Assembly: GCA_021828445.1 (NCBI GenBank)
Contig: JAJZJD010000041.1
Location: 1-9,071, forward strand
Length of the DNA: 9,071 bases
Source of the DNA: a bacterium
GTDB lineage: Bacteria > SZUA-79 > Acidulodesulfobacterales > Acidulodesulfobacteraceae
Direction: 5' to 3'
The notes below the pieces were generated by a model. That model saw nothing but the letters and a program-made list of their open reading frames with translations, did no database searches and was not told the origin of the DNA. Below are positions 7,432 to 9,071 of this stretch, in pieces (the stretch's first letter is position 1; each line of letters starts with the position of its first letter). The position numbers and the translations under genes are program-made.

Positions 7432-7777
7432 AATGAAATCTATAAAAAATTTAAAGCTTAAAGATAACGAAATAAAAGCCATAAATGCACTAAAAAAAAC
7501 TATACTGGATTTGTATCCCGATGCGGAAATAATTCTGTTCGGCTCAAGAGCAAGAGGGGATTACGACGAAGATTCCGATGTCGATATACTTATACTTCTT
7601 AATACGGAAGTAAATTCTAAATTAGAAGAAAAAATTATAGGCGATATATATGATATTGAATTAAAATACGACTTGATATTTGGAATATTAATAAAAAATA
7701 TAAATGAGTGGAATTATCATTACAGCGGCAATCCCTTTTTAAAGGAAAATATTAGCAGGGAAGGTATGCGCGTATGA
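7418..7777 (+). CDS. Minimal nucleotidyltransferase (MNT) of an MNT/HEPN pair
   Basis: This small protein of the DNA polymerase beta-like nucleotidyltransferase superfamily carries GSRARGDYDEDSDVDILIL (42-60). That is the full GSX10DXD active-site motif, with Gly42-Ser43 and metal-binding Asp54 and Asp56. Asp85 in KYDLIFG is a candidate third carboxylate. In MNT/HEPN toxin-antitoxin modules the MNT protein is usually the antitoxin, and in MntA/HepT it inactivates the HEPN toxin by adding AMP. The gene overlaps the downstream HEPN start by 4 bp (ATGA). Two starts are possible: ATG 7418 overlaps the upstream pilin by 14 bp, and ATG 7433 begins 1 nt after the pilin stop and gives 114 residues. 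Neither has a clear ribosome-binding site. The region is far more AT-rich than the pilin before it, which suggests acquisition as a cassette. Confidence 0.88.
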   Translation: MRIIKMKSIKNLKLKDNEIKAINALKKTILDLYPDAEIILFGSRARGDYDEDSDVDILILLNTEVNSKLEEKIIGDIYDIELKYDLIFGILIKNINEWNYHYSGNPFLKENISREGMRV

Positions 7778-8685
7778 AAGAAGAAATAGTAACTTATGCA
7801 AAATATCAATTTGAAAAGTCGAGGGATACGTTTAGGGAAGCAATATTATTGTATGAACATAATAGCTTAACAGGTTCCGTTAATAGAATTTATTATTCTA
7901 TGTTTTATTCAGTCACGGCTCTTATGAGTCTTTATGGATTTTCGACTTCAAAACATTCAGGAATGCTTTCAAACTTTAACAAAGAAATTGCAAATAAAGG
8001 TTTGATTAGTAAAGAGCTTAAAGATTTTTACCGCAATATGTTCAATAAGCGTCAGAAAGGCGATTATGAAATATATAAATTTAACAACAAAGAAGTAAAA
8101 GAATGGCTTGATAGGGCGGAAGATTTTATAAATGCTATCGAAGCCCTAGCGTTTAAAATAATTAAAGAAGACGAAACCGCAAAAAAAGACGGCGGGTTTA
8201 CGCTTATCGAACTTGTCATGACGATTCTGCTTACCGGCATCCTGTCCATAGGGTTGTATCAAGTCGTGATGTGGGGGATAAACGATTACCTGATTAACGA
8301 GGAATACCTGTACTCCAATAATTCTATGTCCTATGCGATGACGGTAATCAGGAGGAATCTGGAAAATGCGGCTAAGCCGCCCACTACGCCTATTAGCCCT
8401 TCCGGCGTGTTTTACTGCAAATTATCTACATCTATTAATCCGGCAACCAGCGGGAATCAGCCGATTGTTACAGCTAATATGGCAAGACAGACTATAACCT
8501 GCGGAGGGAGCAGCCAGCCCGTTTGCGACGAAGTCGCTTTTTACCAGAATATAAGCGGAACGCAGCTTGTCGTGTTTTGCGTGAATAACAATAATAATAT
8601 ATTATACGAGGAGGTTACCGATGGAGCTGGGGGGACGACGATATCGCATCCGGTTGCGAATAATATTAGCGGCATTAGTTTTTAG
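7774..8685 (+). CDS. HEPN domain fused in frame to a type IV/type II pseudopilin
   Basis: Residues 1 to about 130 form a HEPN domain (PF05168-like), with NRIYYSMFYSV (37-47), SKHSGML (59-65) and NKRQKGDYE (91-99). I do not see the RX4-6H motif typical of active HEPN RNases, so toxicity is uncertain. Without a stop, the frame continues through KKDGG (137-141) into FTLIELVMTILLTGILSIGL, a class III prepilin motif with cleavage expected after Gly141 and Glu146 at mature position 5. A GspJ/PilW-like domain follows and stops at 8685. No in-frame ATG, GTG or TTG lies between codon 89 and the prepilin motif, so the pilin has no conventional start of its own. AGGGAAGG at 7757-7764 supports the ATG at 7774. 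The pilin part ends after ANNISGISF, earlier than I would expect, and one T too many at 8679-8683 could explain this. Each domain is clear; whether the fusion is functional is unknown. Confidence 0.85.
   Translation: MKEEIVTYAKYQFEKSRDTFREAILLYEHNSLTGSVNRIYYSMFYSVTALMSLYGFSTSKHSGMLSNFNKEIANKGLISKELKDFYRNMFNKRQKGDYEIYKFNNKEVKEWLDRAEDFINAIEALAFKIIKEDETAKKDGGFTLIELVMTILLTGILSIGLYQVVMWGINDYLINEEYLYSNNSMSYAMTVIRRNLENAAKPPTTPISPSGVFYCKLSTSINPATSGNQPIVTANMARQTITCGGSSQPVCDEVAFYQNISGTQLVVFCVNNNNNILYEEVTDGAGGTTISHPVANNISGISF
8609..8614 (+). promoter_or_regulatory. Consensus Shine-Dalgarno AGGAGG inside the pilin gene
   Basis: AGGAGG lies 6 nt before the ATG at 8621, an ideal spacing and the best ribosome-binding site in the window. 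It supports internal initiation of the 85-codon frame. The same bases also encode Glu-Glu-Val in the pilin frame, so chance cannot be excluded. Confidence 0.5.
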
Positions 8686-8878
8686 CTCAGTCATTTTTTT
8701 AAGCGGCTGCGGCGGAGGCGGCGGAAACGGAGGAGGCGGAAATAACCCGCCGCCGGCATCTACCTGCAATAAAAATTCTGCCGGGGTCTATAATTGCAAT
8801 GTCAACATTACGATAAAAAATACGGCTGGCTATGGGCAATCCGGAGGGGTATCGGTAACGGTCGCAAATCCGCAGTAG
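8621..8878 (+). CDS. Small putative lipoprotein overlapping the pilin end, or frameshifted pilin C-terminus
   Basis: The 85-residue frame begins 65 bp inside the HEPN-pilin gene in another frame. As a gene it looks like a lipoprotein: a basic N-terminus (RRYRIRLR), a hydrophobic core (IILAALVFSSVIF), a lipobox LSGC with Cys30, then a Gly/Asn/Pro-rich linker typical of outer-membrane lipoproteins. Consensus AGGAGG precedes the ATG. The alternative is that it is the true end of the pilin. Deleting one T from the five at 8679-8683 joins ANNISGISF directly to SSVIFLSGC, and the tail NVNITIKNTAGYG...VSVTVANPQ resembles the final beta-strands of GspJ/PilW pseudopilins. I rate the two readings about equal. 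The last codons and stop lie in a 24-bp sequence duplicated at 8926-8949. Confidence 0.5.
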   Translation: MELGGRRYRIRLRIILAALVFSSVIFLSGCGGGGGNGGGGNNPPPASTCNKNSAGVYNCNVNITIKNTAGYGQSGGVSVTVANPQ

Positions 8879-8949
8879 TTAGAAAAATAGCAGATTGCTT
8901 CGCTTGCGCTCGCAATGACAAAACAGGTAACGGTCGCAAATCCGCAGTA
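8854..8949. repeat. 24-bp direct repeats enclosing a repeat fragment
   Basis: Bases 8854-8877 and 8926-8949 are identical (core GGTAACGGTCGCAAATCCGC). The 48 bp between them contain the half palindrome at 8892-8919. The first copy encodes the last residues VTVANPQ of the small frame and part of its stop. The layout looks like an insertion with target duplication: without it, the same protein would end at a TAA formed at 8948-8950. Confidence 0.85.
8892..8919 (+). repeat. Half copy of the dispersed palindromic repeat
   Basis: This 28-nt stretch matches the right arm of the inverted repeat at 6697-6723 except for one extra T (CGCTTGCG against CGCTGCG). No partner arm is present, so it cannot form the long hairpin. 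The remainder of 8879-9071 shows no convincing gene, RNA or terminator. Confidence 0.85.
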
Positions 8950-9071
8950 ATGATAAGAGCGATATTTTTGTTCACAAGCTTATCGAAGTATATCGATTTA
9001 TTTACTTACTACTGCCTGCTCCTGCGTGCATCTGCGGAAATTTTAACAAAAACGTAACATAAATTTAACAT

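Noticed and set aside
8158..8163. ATA or ATT as an independent start for the second pilin
   Set aside because: This would give a normal-length leader, but these are very rare start codons and no ribosome-binding site precedes them.
8794..9057. 87-codon + strand frame at the window end
   Set aside because: It is in another frame over the small lipoprotein-like frame and the direct repeats. Its sequence repeats only because the DNA repeats, and I recognise no domain.

Overview
The window suggests a diderm (Gram-negative-type) bacterium of low to moderate GC. It encodes a putative outer-membrane beta-barrel protein, prolipoprotein diacylglyceryl transferase, a periplasmic LysM/NlpC-P60 wall enzyme and class III (type IV/type II) pseudopilins. 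Codon use is AT-rich and fairly uniform, except for a markedly AT-rich insert around 7432-8190. I cannot assign a genus or phylum from the sequence alone.

Layout. (1) 1-1186, + strand: the C-terminal two thirds of a YyaL/DUF255-family protein, cut by the left window edge. (2) 1231-4593, + strand: an envelope block starting from a good sigma70-type promoter. It holds a secreted LysM x4-NlpC/P60 peptidoglycan hydrolase carrying an exact 317-bp internal duplication, then lgt, then a signal-peptide-bearing beta-barrel candidate that overlaps lgt by 4 bp (ATGA). (3) 4645-6516, - strand: a Kup-type potassium transporter, convergent with the envelope block. (4) 6517-6885: a 369-bp divergent intergenic region with a perfect 27-bp inverted repeat of the dispersed TTGCGAGCG type, a near-consensus promoter and a GC-rich hairpin in the presumed mRNA leader. 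(5) 6886-8878, + strand: a pseudopilin operon interrupted by a minimal nucleotidyltransferase (MNT) and HEPN pair. The order is pseudopilin, MNT, a HEPN domain fused in frame to a second pseudopilin, and a small ORF that is either an overlapping lipoprotein gene or the frameshifted C-terminus of that pseudopilin. (6) 8879-9071: no gene seen. It holds half of the same dispersed repeat, enclosed by a 24-bp direct duplication of the preceding gene end.

How the genes fit. The lysM-lgt-barrel block is a coherent envelope set: wall remodelling, lipoprotein maturation and an outer-membrane protein. The pilin block looks like a minor-pseudopilin operon (GspI/PilV-like, then GspJ/PilW-like) into which an AT-rich MNT/HEPN cassette was inserted. 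The HEPN stop codon and the usual short prepilin leader with its start codon are both missing, so the only conventionally started product is a HEPN-prepilin chimera. This fusion is the most unusual feature of the window. It may be a new arrangement, a decayed insertion, or partly a sequence error. The nearby repeats and the possible frameshift at 8679-8683 suggest the locus is under active rearrangement.
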